A stretch of 64,000 nucleotides of DNA, from positions 1,054,001 to 1,118,000 of the forward strand of contig JAUFSD010000001.1 of NCBI GenBank assembly GCA_033030425.1. The letters run 5' to 3'. The notes under the pieces are model-generated. The model saw only the letters and a program-made list of their open reading frames with translations. It had not been told where the DNA came from and ran no database searches. This DNA comes from Verpa conica. Taxonomy: Eukaryota > Ascomycota > Pezizomycetes > Pezizales > Morchellaceae. Numbering within the stretch: the first letter of the stretch is position 1; each line of letters opens with the position of its first letter. The translations under genes were made by a program, and so were the position numbers. Of this stretch, positions 46,872-57,642 are shown in pieces.

Positions 46872-48049
46872 TTCCGTTGTATGCGAGATAATGTAATTAG
46901 TTTAGAAAGGAGGGGAGAGTAGTATTGTGAAAGGAATGACTGGTAGCTGTATATATATGTGTATTTTGTATGCGTGGTGTATGTAGATGCGAGATGAGAT
47001 GGAGGAGATGTGATGTTGGAGAGAGCCCTTCAAGGTTGATGTTGGAACTTTCATACACACGTGAGTGGCGCTCTGGAGGTGAGATGCTGCCACTTTGTGT
47101 GGCGCTGGCCAATATGCGTATGCACAGCGAACAAAAGTGATCAGAACTCGATACCGATAGGCTCAAAAATTGCGTGCGCCACACCATTGAGCCAATAGTA
47201 CACCTAAGAAGTCTAGGCTTTGTATGGGGGAAAATAATCATCAGAGCTTTTCTAATACTCCTGTTTAAAAGACAAAAAAAAAATCTTAAAAACCCCTAGT
47301 AAATTGCTACAGTATTGTGGTTCCTCTGTTAATATTTCAGGCCTTTAACCTTGACTTTTTGCAGAAAACAGCCTAAATCAGGGTCAAATTTTGTGTTGTG
47401 AAAGTGGGGGGTTTTTTTGGGGCACACAATTGATATAAACCCAAAAGCAAGCCAGCATGGTACTTTTAGGCCAACCACAACCCTCCACTAGTGGTCTGCT
47501 CAATCAAAAGCAGTTCTGCTCACTTACTCTTGAACTCTAGTACAAGTACTCAGGTAGACAATATGTAACAGCGAGGCTTGGGGGAGTGCCTAAGTGACTG
47601 GGTGAACAATAAAGATTCGTTATAGTTTCAACAAAACTTTTAAAAATTGTGGAGAACTTGGACAAGGTCAATGGTTTTCCGATAGAATCCTAGAATATAA
47701 AAAAAACAAGAAAAAACACTAGATTTTTTAATAGAAACTAAGAAACAAGAGATTGTATAACAAAAGAAAATCTTCCACAAAGCAGGTGAAACTCTGCTTA
47801 TATACTAATACTGTTTTTGCTCACCAACCAAAATCTTTTTATTGTGTTACCCAAAATTACTACTGTATTTTACAAACTCCTTAATTATGCCATATCTGTC
47901 CCACAGATCTTTTTTTCATACTATTTCTATACAAATGATACAAAAGCTTCTTCGAGATCTTCCGCTTATTCTATCCCCATTCTATTTTTTCCAACATATG
48001 CAAAGCTCCAAAAAAATCTTAATCTCCAAAATCTGGCATTCTATCAATG
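46872..48049. other. intergenic region upstream of TLS1, border of the transposon nest
   Basis: TLS1 promoter followed by AT-rich sequence. Open frames at 47817-48080 have no protein character. No gene supported. Confidence 0.5.
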
Positions 48050-48846
48050 TTTCACGGAACGATTGAGGGAACAAGAGTGAGTTGCTTGGCGACTCATACA
48101 AAAAAGGACTAGGGTAGACAGATGGCGTAATTAGGGAACAAAGAAGTTGTGTAAAGAATTTTCTTGTATAAATAGAGAGTGTTGCTCCCTCTCTGTAGTA
48201 GTTTCTCTTTTTCTTTCTTTATGAAATATTTTTTCAGTTAGATTCAATACAAAATTTCTTCTTCAATGTCTTTTCGCTGTTACATCGCTTTGCAATTGCT
48301 GAATCCATTTCACTACTTCACAAACCCTTAGTATATTGTTTGTATCAGATAAATACTGTGCTATTAAATTAGTTATAGTGTTCGTCACAGGGACTCGGTT
48401 CCCCAAACTCCTCGGGGAACCGCGCCAAGAAACCACCCCGAACCACTCCATAGGGCGGGGTGGTTATGAATATTGAGCAAAGGATGGGGGGAGGACCGTG
48501 TATTTTGGGGCCTCAATTAGAGCAAAATCAATATATACAGCCTTTAGGGACTGCAATTGAGTTCCAAAGCACCGTGGGAAGTGTATGGAAGGCGTATGAA
48601 TGGCATATGAATAGCGGTATATACATAGTGGTGCAGAAATAGGACTCTCCCCAGCGGGGAACCACCTCAACCCGCCCCCCGGCCAGGGAACCGCCCCGAC
48701 CGGGGAGAATTTTTAAGTCAAAATCTGCCCCCGGACCCGTGGTGGGGCGGGCCCATGATTTTGGGAACCGCTCCAAATCGCTCCAAGACGAACACTAATT
48801 AGTTGTACTCTATAGTTACGCTGTCCCTATGCTGTCCTCCTTGAAA
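48050..48846 (-). mobile_element. degenerate TTTCA...TGAAA element (copy C1), split by a hAT-like insertion
   Basis: Begins TTTCACGGAACGAT and ends CTGTCCTCCTTGAAA. It matches the reverse complement of the younger copy at 58606-58972 along its whole length once the 422-bp insertion at 48376-48797 is removed. Shared landmarks are a TATAAATAG box (48167-48175), the following TTGCTCCCTCTCTGTAG, CAGTTAGATT and the GTTACGCTG near the end. No target duplication survives. The element is non-coding. TATA box and size suggest a solo LTR or a non-autonomous element with a promoter. The strand is given relative to copy C2. Confidence 0.75.
48376..48797. mobile_element. hAT-like non-autonomous DNA transposon (422 bp)
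   Basis: The ends are perfect 11-bp inverted repeats, TAGTGTTCGTC and GACGAACACTA. They are flanked by an 8-bp direct repeat, ATTAGTTA on the left and ATTAGTTG on the right. TIRs beginning TAGNG with 8-bp duplications are hallmarks of the hAT superfamily. The interior is GC-rich with repeated GGTTCCC/GGGAACC palindromes and no transposase. It interrupts element C1: removing it and one duplication restores alignment with copy C2. Confidence 0.85.
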
Positions 48847-49152
48847 AACTTCCTGCTTAGCGATACAGGCCTAAAAGACACCATTGAAACTCTTCTGTAA
48901 AGCAATTATATCAGCAAACCTACGATTGTGTCCTAACAAATTGGTGTAGCAACTGTTGCATCACAGGAAGTCATTCACATTATAAGCATCCCCAGCATCC
49001 CAAGTATCACTATACTACTATCAGTATTAGAAGCATCCTACAATAGTCACCAGCATCAGAAGTACACTACAAGTAGCTTTGGGAACCGTACTACTTAAAA
49101 AATTATGTTTCTTGTGAGAAAACTATTGTTCCCTCCTACCTGTAGATTACTA
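48847..49152. other. spacer inside the transposon nest
   Basis: No gene. Contains ATCAGCAAAC near 48911 and short imperfect AGCATC repeats at 48990-49060, perhaps scraps of the CATCAGCAAA family. Confidence 0.4.
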
Positions 49153-49392
49153 CATCAGCAAAAGTACTTTTCAATTCCAGAGCATTCTTGGGACAACTGT
49201 GGGACAAATTACATAGTAGCTGGAAACACCACCCAGTCCCAAGAGACAAAATGCCTGTCTCTGGGATGGACCTTGGGACTGAGTAGTGTCTCTATTCTGT
49301 CCCAATTGTGTCCCAGTTGTGTCCCCCACTGTCCCCCTTATCCCTGGGATTATCTGGGACTATTTTTGAAGAAAAAAAAACTTTTGCTAATG
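49153..49392. mobile_element. CATCAGCAAA-family element A1 (240 bp, intact)
   Basis: The ends are CATCAGCAAAAGT and, reversed, CATTAGCAAAAGT, flanked by TA on both sides (2-bp duplication). The interior is rich in TGGGAC/GTCCCA words and contains the palindromic pair TGTGTCCC...GGGACA. It has no transposase. The same sequence is found as A2 and A3. Confidence 0.8.
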
Positions 49393-49605
49393 TAGTCTTT
49401 ATTAACTACTGTTCTCTTCAGAAAAAAAAGCGAGGTTTTGGAAGCGTGTTCCGCCAACCCTAATCTTGCTGAAATACCCCTAACTCTATTTATATTCCTT
49501 CAGGAACTTTGCCAAAATTCTCTAAGTTCCTGAACATACCACACTCATTTCATCTCACTACATCACGTTTATATTTACTTTTTACTCTTCACTTCTCTTG
49601 TAAAA
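49393..49605. other. spacer between elements A1 and A2
   Basis: AT-rich, no gene or repeat recognised. Confidence 0.4.
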
Positions 49606-50474
49606 CATCAGCAAAAGTACTTTTCAGTTCCAGAGCATGCCTGAGACAACTGTGAGACAAATTACATAGTAGCTGGAGACACCACCCAGTCCCAAGACAC
49701 AAAATGCCTGTTCCTGGGATGGATCTTGAGACTGGGTGGTGTCTCTATTCTGTCCCAATTGTGTCCCAGTTGTGTCCCCCACTGTCTCCCTTATTCCTGG
49801 GACTATCTGGGACTACATCAGCAAAAGATTTTAGCTCCTAGGACACACACCAGAGTCCCTGGGGCTCTCTGGGGCTCCTGGCGGTCCCATGGATCATATA
49901 TAGGCCCAGGGACGGTCTGCAGTGGATCTGGGGATCCCTGGGACAGCCTGCAGTGGATCTGAGCGCCTCTGAGACATCATCAGCAAAGAATAATGTTCCG
50001 GAGACACTCAATATAGTCCCTGATAGCTCACTATTTCCCATAGGGCCCTTGATCTTCTTTGGATGCCCTGTGACACTCCCCAGGACCGTCCACATCATAT
50101 CTGAGTCTCCAGAAAACCCTCTTTCACCATACTCGAGGATCTACGGAGTTACCGCTAGAATCGTTTCTTCTGATGAATTACCTGTTATCCCGCTACCTAT
50201 CCTTATATTTATCGAGACGTTAGGCTTTTCACTGACTGTATTCTATATATCACCCGTCATCCCCTATCACTCGAGGATTATCACATACAACCTATATTTA
50301 GCTAATGATAAACCTTGAGGCGGTTGACGAATATCATATCGTCATTTTGGCCAATACGCCCTTCGGTGCCTACGGACCGTCCGTCTATCCCTCGCGGACC
50401 ATCTGAGGTTTTGATCTAGTAATATTGAGAAGAGCACTATCGGAGGAACTACTAGACTATTTACCAAGCTTCAA

Positions 50475-50951
50475 CTAATATACAGAGTAATACGTATCAA
50501 GGTCTATATGGTTATTTATTAGCCATACCTTTGGCTGACAAGCAACCACTCTGGACTCCTGTTCAGGTACCAAGTGTACGGGCCCCTCGATACTAGATAC
50601 AAGTGTGATGTATCTATCTTTTGGATTCTCCTGCACTTCAACACACCCGTGGTATTTATCCGGTAGCCCGCTTGGTTTACAATACCTAGTTCCGAGCACC
50701 ATAGCTAGTTCTATCGCGGAGGGTATGTGGGTGTATTGAGTTCGTCCACCTTTCACAGTTTTGAAGATATCCGTCTTGATCTGAGCGACCGCGTTTTTCT
50801 CTAGTAAAGCGGACACTGGTGGCGTGTAGCTAAAGTAAAGTAAAGGAATTACCGCTTTTCTTCCTTGAAGTGTATCTTGGGTATGGTCCTCCGAGTATCG
50901 TGTCCATATGCTGTGACGAAGTTCGCCTCTATTCCGCCACTGGGGGGTACA
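50475..50951 (-). pseudogene. coding remnant in element D, possible transposase C-terminus
   Basis: Minus-strand open frame that continues into LTR B1 at 50952, so the start codon at 50990 lies in foreign DNA. The native part reads WRNRGELRHSIWTRYSED, then AVIPLLYFSYTPPVSALLEK, YHGCVEVQENPKDRYITLV, SSIEGPVHLVPEQ and the terminal WLINNHIDLDTYYSVY. The pattern HLVP...W(L/V)(I/N)N.IDL.TY resembles the ends of large fungal transposase-type proteins, but I cannot assign a family. Joining across B1 keeps the frame for only about 20 codons before a stop on the far side. Confidence 0.45.
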
Positions 50952-52209
50952 TGTAACGGGGGTACTCCCAGGGGAGTACTGCCGTACCAAAAAAAACCAA
51001 CAACCTCCCTTTCTGACGAAAAGCTTCAGCAGCGAGGCTTAGAACCGCTCGTCAACACGGAAGGTCGACAGTCCCTAGGCTTAACAGGAATAAGGATTTT
51101 TAAGGGTTGCAAACTAAAGACTTTAAAAGGCTCTGCTTCCCAGGGGAAGACGGACGTCTTTAGCGAAGAGTATGAGGGTCTCTGAACAACTGTTGTTCGT
51201 TGACTAGCGAGAATGATTGTCCTGGGGGAAGGATGGGTTTAAGCTATGAATTTTGATTGCGAGCAGGCTGCCAAGGAGCGGGGGAACAATTCCTCCGCGC
51301 TTGGAAATCAACTGAGTCTAGAACGCCCCTAAGAACTAGCGGGGTCGATAGACTGGCGACTAAAAAGAGTTGGTTACTAAAAGCTCTGTAACTATTGCTA
51401 AAATGGTCTGATTTCAAATCCGATTGCACCTATGGATTCACAGCACTGTCCCCAATATACCCTCCGAGTTTGGTTCGGTTGGACGAATTTTCCTGACGGT
51501 TTTGGGGTTATTTTTGGGGTCCAAAACTTGTCTTTTTGTTAGGGAATCAGCAACTCAGGGGGGCCCCCTCTGCAAACGGCGGGTGGCACAGTGGGGCGCC
51601 TTGGGGGTGTTAGAAAACACAGAGTCCCCTAGGTAGGGTAACCCACTGGCGATTCCTGCCGTTGCTTAGATTCCTTTCCCACGTTCCTAGTCCAACCTGG
51701 GGACGTGGCGGAGAGGTAATCTTGATCCATAAGGACCTTTAGGGCGAAGCACAAGGCATAGCCCCGTATGGTTCGATTCGTGACGCCGCCAGATTAATTA
51801 TTACTTTTGCTGGCGGCCCTAACTACTAAGCATAGCTTTGCTCTCATCTCACGGCTCTCGGCCTCCCATAAGGTTGGCCATCCGCGAAACCGTTGTTATT
51901 TCTCCTAGAGGAACAGGAGCTTAACTCTGTTCATGGAGGCAACAGCTTCAGTCTCATTGCACTAGTATCTCCCGTAGCAATAAGCTACAGACGCATTACT
52001 CTGGTCTCTGTCGCATACCGACGACGGTGAGCTTCACTCCGTCCTAGGAGCTCGCCAGCTCACTTAGGGGTCGGGCTATCACAGTAATAACTTTCCTTAG
52101 TATCTATTGACCGGAATGGGGTAGCTAGTCCTATCTCTCAAGGGAGATCCTTAGGTGTCTCTATGGAGAAGTACTTGAGACTAGTCATGACTAAAGTTAG
52201 ATCGTCACA
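50952..52209 (+). mobile_element. solo-LTR-like element B1 (1,258 bp)
   Basis: Begins TGTAACGGGGGTACTCCC and ends GATCGTCACA: TG...CA ends, with short imperfect inverted termini TGTAACGG/TGTGACGA. It is nearly identical to B2 and B3. The flanks are GTACA on the left and TGTAC on the right, so the 5-bp duplication is not clean (GTAC is shared). No gag-pol is adjacent. It contains the short open frame 51424-51636 shared by all copies. It is inserted in element D. Confidence 0.85.
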
Positions 52210-53503
52210 TGTACCAGTGTTAGTATACTTTAGTAACCGGGCGCTACTGTAACGGGGGCACTCCCAGGGGAGTACTGCCGTACCAAAAAAAACCAACAAC
52301 CTCCCTTTCTGACGAGAAGCTTCAGCAGCGAGGCTTAGAACCGCTCGTCAACACGGAAGGTCGACAGTCCCTAGGCAAAACAGGAATAAGGATTTAATGG
52401 ATAGATAACTAAAGACTTTAAAAGGCTCTGCTTCCCAGGGGAAGACAAACGTCTTTAGCAAAGAGTATGAGGGTCTCTGAACAACGGTTGTTCGTTGACT
52501 AGCAAGAATAATTGTCCTGGGGGAAGGACGGGTTTAAGCTATGATTTTGATTGTGAGCAGGCTGCCAAGGAGCGGGGGAACAATTCCTCCGCGCTTGGAA
52601 ATCAACTGAGTCTAGAGCGCCCCTAAGAACTAGCGGGGTCGATAGACTAGCGACTAAAAGCGTCGGTTACTAAAAGCTCTGTAACTATTGCTAAAATGGT
52701 CCGATTTCAAATCCGATTGCACCGATGGATTCGCAGCACTGTCCCCCATATACCCTCCGAGTTTGGTTCGGTTGGACGAATTTTCCTGACGGTTTTGGGG
52801 TTATTTTTGGGGTCCAAAACTTGTCTTTTTGTTAGGGAATCAGCAACTCAGGGGGGCCCCCTCTGCAAACGGCGGGTGGCACAGTGGGGCGCCTCGGGGG
52901 TGTTAGAAAACACAGAGTCTCCTAGGTAGGGTAACCCACTGTTGATTCCTGCCGTTGCTTAGATTCCTTTCCCACGTTCCTAGTCCAACCTGGGGACGTG
53001 GCGGAGAGGTAATCTTGATCCATAAGGACCTTAGGGCGAAGCACAAGGCATAGCCCCGTATGGTTCGATTCGTGACGCCGCCAGGTTAATTATTAATTTT
53101 GCTGGCGGCCCTAACTACTAAGTATAGCTTTGCTCTTGTTTCATGGCTCTCGGCCTCCCATAAGATTGGCCATCAGCGAAGCTGTTGTTATTCCTCTCAG
53201 AGGAACAGGAGCTTAACTCTGTTCATGGAGGCAACTGCTTCAGTCTCATTGCACTAGTATCTCCCGTAGCTATAAGCTACAGACGCATTACTCTGGTCTC
53301 TGTCGCATACCGACGACGGTGAGCTTCGCTCCGCCCTAGGAGCTCGCCAGCTCGTTTAGGGATCGGGCTATCATAGTAACGACTTTCCTTAGTATCTATT
53401 GACCGGAATAGGATAGCTAGTCCTATGCCTCAAGGGAGATCCTTAGGTGTCTCTTTATGGAGAGGTACTTGAGACTAGTCATGACGATGGTTAAATCGTC
53501 ACA
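52210..53503 (+). mobile_element. solo-LTR-like element B2 (52248-53503, 1,256 bp) with its left flank
   Basis: The element runs 52248-53503, TGTAACGGGGGC...AATCGTCACA, with a perfect 5-bp target duplication GCTAC (52243-52247 and 53504-53508). It lies in the same orientation as B1, only 38 bp away; those 38 bp (52210-52247) are element D sequence. Ends and duplication size fit an LTR retrotransposon. With no internal region it is a solo LTR left by recombination. Confidence 0.9.
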
Positions 53504-54015
53504 GCTACGTACAACTGTAGTCTCTTATTTCTTTAAGGAAGGAGGTCTAGCTCAGAACAACGAGCTAAAAAAGTACTTCATTCCGCTAAAGTGGACTACA
53601 GTTCTAATCACAGCAGCAGCAATATCATGCGCCCTTGAAGATTATATAGAGAATGGTATAAAACCCCGTACGGTGACGGAGTTCAGTCAGGAAAACTTCT
53701 CAGGTAAGCTCATAGATTTTGTGGATTATACTAGTGCTCACGCCCCTAGCTGTATATAACCGGTTACAGAATACAGCTAAAGGTCTCACGGAGGTACGCC
53801 GCTCAAAATTACTGGACTGGTATCAGAAAAAGATCAATAAGAAACTCAAGCGTATGGATGACCTTCCTACCAAAAGAACGGAGGGTTACAAGGACCAGGT
53901 CGGTGACTATTGTGGTGACCTCGGTGAGAGTGATGAGGACGAGGGGGGGAGTGGTGAAGAGGGGGGTAAAAACGAAGGTGTAGGCGAAATATCGAGCGAG
54001 GGGTATTTGGACTGA
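53504..54015 (+). pseudogene. DUF6532-like coding remnant carried by element D
   Basis: Reading continues from the 38-bp island left of B2 (PVLVYFSNRAL) across the GCTAC site into 53504-53703, then over an intron (53704-53749, GTAAGC...CCCTAG) to 53750-54015. The product reads VVSYFFKEGGLAQNN, YFIPLKWTTVLITAAAISCA, LEDYIENGIKP, FSQENFSAVYNRLQNT, and then an acidic Gly/Glu tail. The order (hydrophobic ALA.A...AL..W/Y, FS...F..VYN) recalls the fungal DUF6532 domain common near transposons. The 5' part is lost or separated by the LTRs. Similarity is by eye and moderate. Confidence 0.5.
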
Positions 54016-54540
54016 GGGGGGGAGTTAGTAGAAAACTATTAGATACAGGGGTTATCTGATTGAGATTGTATACAGGCCTAAGTTGAGCATTTTACGAAGA
54101 CTACTAGAGAAAGAGGGCACGTTCCTACATCGTAAACCTGTGACACCAGTAGACTATCTACGGGGTCCCATGGACCGTCCGTAGTGACCCAAATGAAGCT
54201 CAGGATTGTTTCGCTAGGTCCCTAGATATCCCAGTGGACCATCCACACAATCCCATAGACCGTCCGGGGCGATTAAGGTTACGCTCACCGATGCTCCACG
54301 AGGCTCCGGGAAATACCCGGGAGACCCGCATAAACACCCAGGAGGATCTCAGGAGTACTGTCCTATGTCCCAGGAGCGTCCCGGGGATATACGCCTGTTG
54401 TCCCAGGGGCACCAAACGATACCTCGGGATCGGGTGGAGTCTCGAGAGTCCCAGCGGTCCCCGGGGCTCCCTGGGAGTACCTGAGACAATATAAGTTTTT
54501 TCCTGATGTATTTTTGAAGAAAAAAAAACTTTTGCTGATG

Positions 54541-54909
54541 AAGTACACAATGTGACGGTTTAACAGCCGTCATAGTAAGACTCAAGGTAGATTCTTAAGA
54601 GACAACTGACTACCACCTTAGAAGCACAGAGATAGCTACTCTGCTTTAAACAGAAAGGTAACCGGTTTTATTGTTAGATAATCTATATAATTTCAAGACA
54701 GTAGTCTTTAGAACATTAGGTGAAATCCACTGTCAATAGTATGCGACAGGGAACAAAACAGTAGTCTATGACTCAAAGAGCAATAAGAGAATACCAGTAC
54801 AGTGAGCAGGAACAGTTGCCTGTAAGCAAAGAAGGAATAAGCCTCTTCTCTCGCTTAGGAATAACAACTGAACCGCAGTCGGTCCTCCTTAATAGTTAGG
54901 AAGAACATA
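54541..54909. other. spacer between elements A2 and E1
   Basis: AT-rich, no gene or repeat recognised. It may be old intergenic DNA of the locus. Confidence 0.4.
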
Positions 54910-55076
54910 CATCAGCAAAAACAAAGATTCCACCCCGCTCTCCTGGAGAGCTGGGCGACAATTTCGCAAATCTATCCTCCTACAGGTGCTTTACGCTGCA
55001 CGTCATCTCCGGGAGATTTCAGGGTGGACGCTAGCAGTCCAAGAGATGCCGGAAGAGCTTCAATAACATCAGCAAA

Positions 55077-56912
55077 CTTGAAGGTTTCTTTCTGACGCAT
55101 CTGATGCATCTGAGACTTGGGATGCAGTTGGTGGAATTCGACGATCAGGAGACGGGATCTGTCTCAGAGACGCTCGGCTAGCTGTCAGAGCTCTCAGGAG
55201 AGTCTCGGAGGCTTTCATAGACACCTCTGGAGGCGTCAGGAGATGTCTGAAGACTCTATAGTAGTCTCTGGGGGGGGCTTGCTAGTCACGCTGGCAGTCA
55301 CGCTGGGAGTCACGGTTCGGAGTTTTTAAAAATTCATTTATTTTACTATGTACATTTTCTAGTCTATATACAAAATACTGCTGCTTCGCCCCCCCTGCCT
55401 GCCCCCCCTGCTTGCCTGCTGCCTGCTGCCTGCTGCCTGCTGTCGCGCTGGGAGTCGTCTGGCAGTCACGTTGAGGGGTAGAACACGGGGGGTTCGTACC
55501 GCTACGGGTAGGTTGTTCGCTTGGTAGCCCGGAGGCTGCTGGGGTCCTGGAGAGGTCCTAGGAGAGGTGCTGCTGCTGCTGTTGCGCTGGGGGGGGGGTC
55601 CTGGGGGTCCTGCTGCTGCTGCTGCGCTGGAGGTCTTCTGGGAGTCATGTCAACATGTCGGACATGGAGGGTTCGTACCTGGACCGGTAGGTTGTTCGCT
55701 TGGTGGCCCGGAGGCTGCTGGAGCCTTGCTAGAGGTTCTGGGAGGGTCTGCTGCCTGCTGCTGTGCTGGGTGTCAGCTCGAGGTCCAGCCGACACGTCCG
55801 ACACAGGGAGTTCGTACCTACTCGGGTAAGTTGTTCTCTCTATAGGAGAGAACCTGCCCCCCGCCTGCCTGCTTGCTTGCTGCCTGCCTGCTTGCTTGCT
55901 GCCTGCTTGCTTGCTGCCTGCTTGCTTGCTTGCTTGCTGCCTGCTGTCGCGCTGGGCGTCAGTTCAAGGTCCAGTCGATGCGTCGGACATGGAGGGTTCG
56001 TATTTCGATGGGTAGGTTGTTTTCTTGGTAGCCCGGGGACTGCTGGAGCCTTGCTGAAAGTCCTGGGGGAGTTCTAGGGGGGTCCTGCTGCAGCTGTCGC
56101 GCTGGGGGTTCTCTGGAGATCACGTCAACGCGTCGGACATGGAGGGTTTGTACCACGATGGGTAGGTTGTTCTCTTGGTGGCTCGGAGACTGCTGAAGAC
56201 TGCTGAAGGCTGCTGGAGCCTTGCTGAGAGTCCTGGAGGGGGTCTTGCTGCAGCTGTCGCGCTGGGGGTTCTCTGGGGGTCACATTGACGCGTCGGACAC
56301 GGAGTGTTTGTACCAGTACGTTGTTTGCTTGGTGGCCCAGGGCTACTACCAGAGGCAGGCAGGCTTTGCTGGAGGAGGCTCTCGTGATTCTGAATAGGTT
56401 GTTAGCTCTATAATAGACTGCTTCTAGGTGGGGGGAGGTACAAGGTACGGAGTTACTGCAGGTAGGGGTTGCTGTAGGTATGCGAGACTGTGGAGACTTA
56501 GAGAATTTTGGCGAGGAATATAGGGGTTGTAATGGGTGCAGGCCGGGTAACTGTTTAAGGACTTAGCAATTTTTAGCGAGGTGCAGGTGTTTTTTGGAAG
56601 AAATAACCCCCAAAGCTCTGATAGTTACTATCAGTGCTTTAGACGCTGCCGTCAGGGCTTTTAGGGCTCCTTCAGACAAAGCTGCAGTAAAAAGTATTTT
56701 AGAGTTTTGGTGCTCCAGGAGACTCCACCGGATACTTCAGGAGACTCTACCAAAGTCTCTGAAGCCTCCTGGGAGACGTCAGGAGACATCATGAGACTGA
56801 AGCTCCTAGAAGTTCTATCAGGACAGTGTGGATGCATCTGATGTACAATTTTCTAAGCCTGTATCCTGACACAGTGCTTGTCCCTCCTGATACTAATTTT
56901 AGTTTGCTGATG
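55077..56912. mobile_element. CATCAGCAAA-family element E2 (1.8 kb)
   Basis: Ends CATCAGCAAACTTG and, reversed, CATCAGCAAACTAAAA, flanked by AA on both sides. It shares with the right part of E1 a block that goes from TTTATTCT/TCTATATACAA to CTGCCTGCC runs and the same minisatellite, so the two are relatives. Non-coding; the open frames at 55502-55829 are minisatellite translations. Confidence 0.65.
55447..56330. repeat. degenerate minisatellite, six units of about 140-185 bp
   Basis: Each unit carries a GTCGGACATGGAGGGTTCGT-like core, TAGGTTGTT, TGGTGGCCCGGAGGCTGCTG and TGCTGCTGTCGCGCTGGG. Cores end near 55500, 55679, 55818, 56002, 56154 and 56314. Two more units lie in E1 at about 57110-57295. 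Between units are CTGC/TTGC runs. The units diverge by base changes and by CTG-run length. Confidence 0.8.
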
Positions 56913-57642
56913 AAGAGTAGAACAAAAAGTTGCGTCTAGACAAGTCTCAATTCTTTATTCTCTATTCTCTATATTCTATTCTCTATATTCTATCTAATCT
57001 ATATACAAGAATATACCTGCTTTTCTGCCTCCCTGCTGCCCCCCCCCTGCTTGCCCTGCTCCCCGCTTGCCCCGCCGCCTGCCTGCCTGCCGCTGCTGCA
57101 CTGGGAGGCAGCTCAATGTCCAGTCGACGCGTTGGACCAAAGGTGTTCGTACCTGAACAGGTAGGTTGTTAGTTTGGTGGCCCGGAGGCTGCTGAAGGCT
57201 GCTGGAGGCTTGCTGGGGATCCTGCTGCAGCTGTTGCGCTGGGGGTCCTCTGGAGGTTACATTGACGCGTCAGACATGAGGTGTTCGTACCGGTACGGCA
57301 GCTAGGGGGGGGGCTACTGCTGTCGCGGGCAGCTCTGTGGGCCGTCAACCTCCGCGGAAGCGGATGGCATTCGCCCCCACTCCTACCAGAAGGTCGGACC
57401 GCCTCCGGGCGCAGGTTTAACCTGGCACGTACGAGATAGAAACCAGTTCCGGGTCGGCTAAGCTATCGTGCCACACGAAGTATAGGTGGGGCGTCAGGGA
57501 TCAGGTAGGACGGAAGCCCCGGGTGCCTAGAAGTGGTGGGAGAAAACAGAGTGGGACTAGCGCGCACAACGGAAGGGTTAGAAGGGAAGTAGCTTTAGTA
57601 CGGGAGTAGTATAGAAAAGGGACTTGCGCGTCGAACATGACA

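Larger units (their letters stand above)
49816..54508. mobile_element. element D: 4.7-kb CATCAGCAAA-type transposon, candidate (decayed) autonomous copy
   Basis: Ends CATCAGCAAAAGATTTT and, reversed, CATCAGGAAAAAACTTA; TA is duplicated on each side (49814-49815, 54509-54510). An internal copy of the end motif sits at 49978. Subterminal zones at both sides carry many GGGAC, CCAGGG and TCCCAGG words, like subterminal transposase-binding repeats. The core holds a minus-strand coding remnant (50475-50951) and a spliced plus-strand one (up to 54015). Two solo-LTR-like insertions (50952-52209, 52248-53503) lie inside. Without them D is about 2.2 kb. The superfamily is not assigned. Confidence 0.7.
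49606..54540. mobile_element. CATCAGCAAA-family element A2, split by the 4.7-kb element D
   Basis: Left part 49606-49815 and right part 54511-54540 together reproduce A1: the join GGGACTATTTTTGAAG is exactly as in A1. The outer flanks are AA on both sides. The interruption is element D (49816-54508) with TA duplicated at the insertion site. Confidence 0.85.

Noticed and set aside
48990..49060. Repeated AGCATC/CAGCATC words resembling a tandem array or CRISPR-like spacing
   Set aside because: Units are short, irregular and imperfect; the host is a fungus, so no CRISPR array is expected.
55502..55829. Overlapping long open frames on both strands rich in Leu/Gly/Cys or Gln/Pro
   Set aside because: They are translations of the minisatellite and CTG-rich runs; no conserved domain and units change frame.
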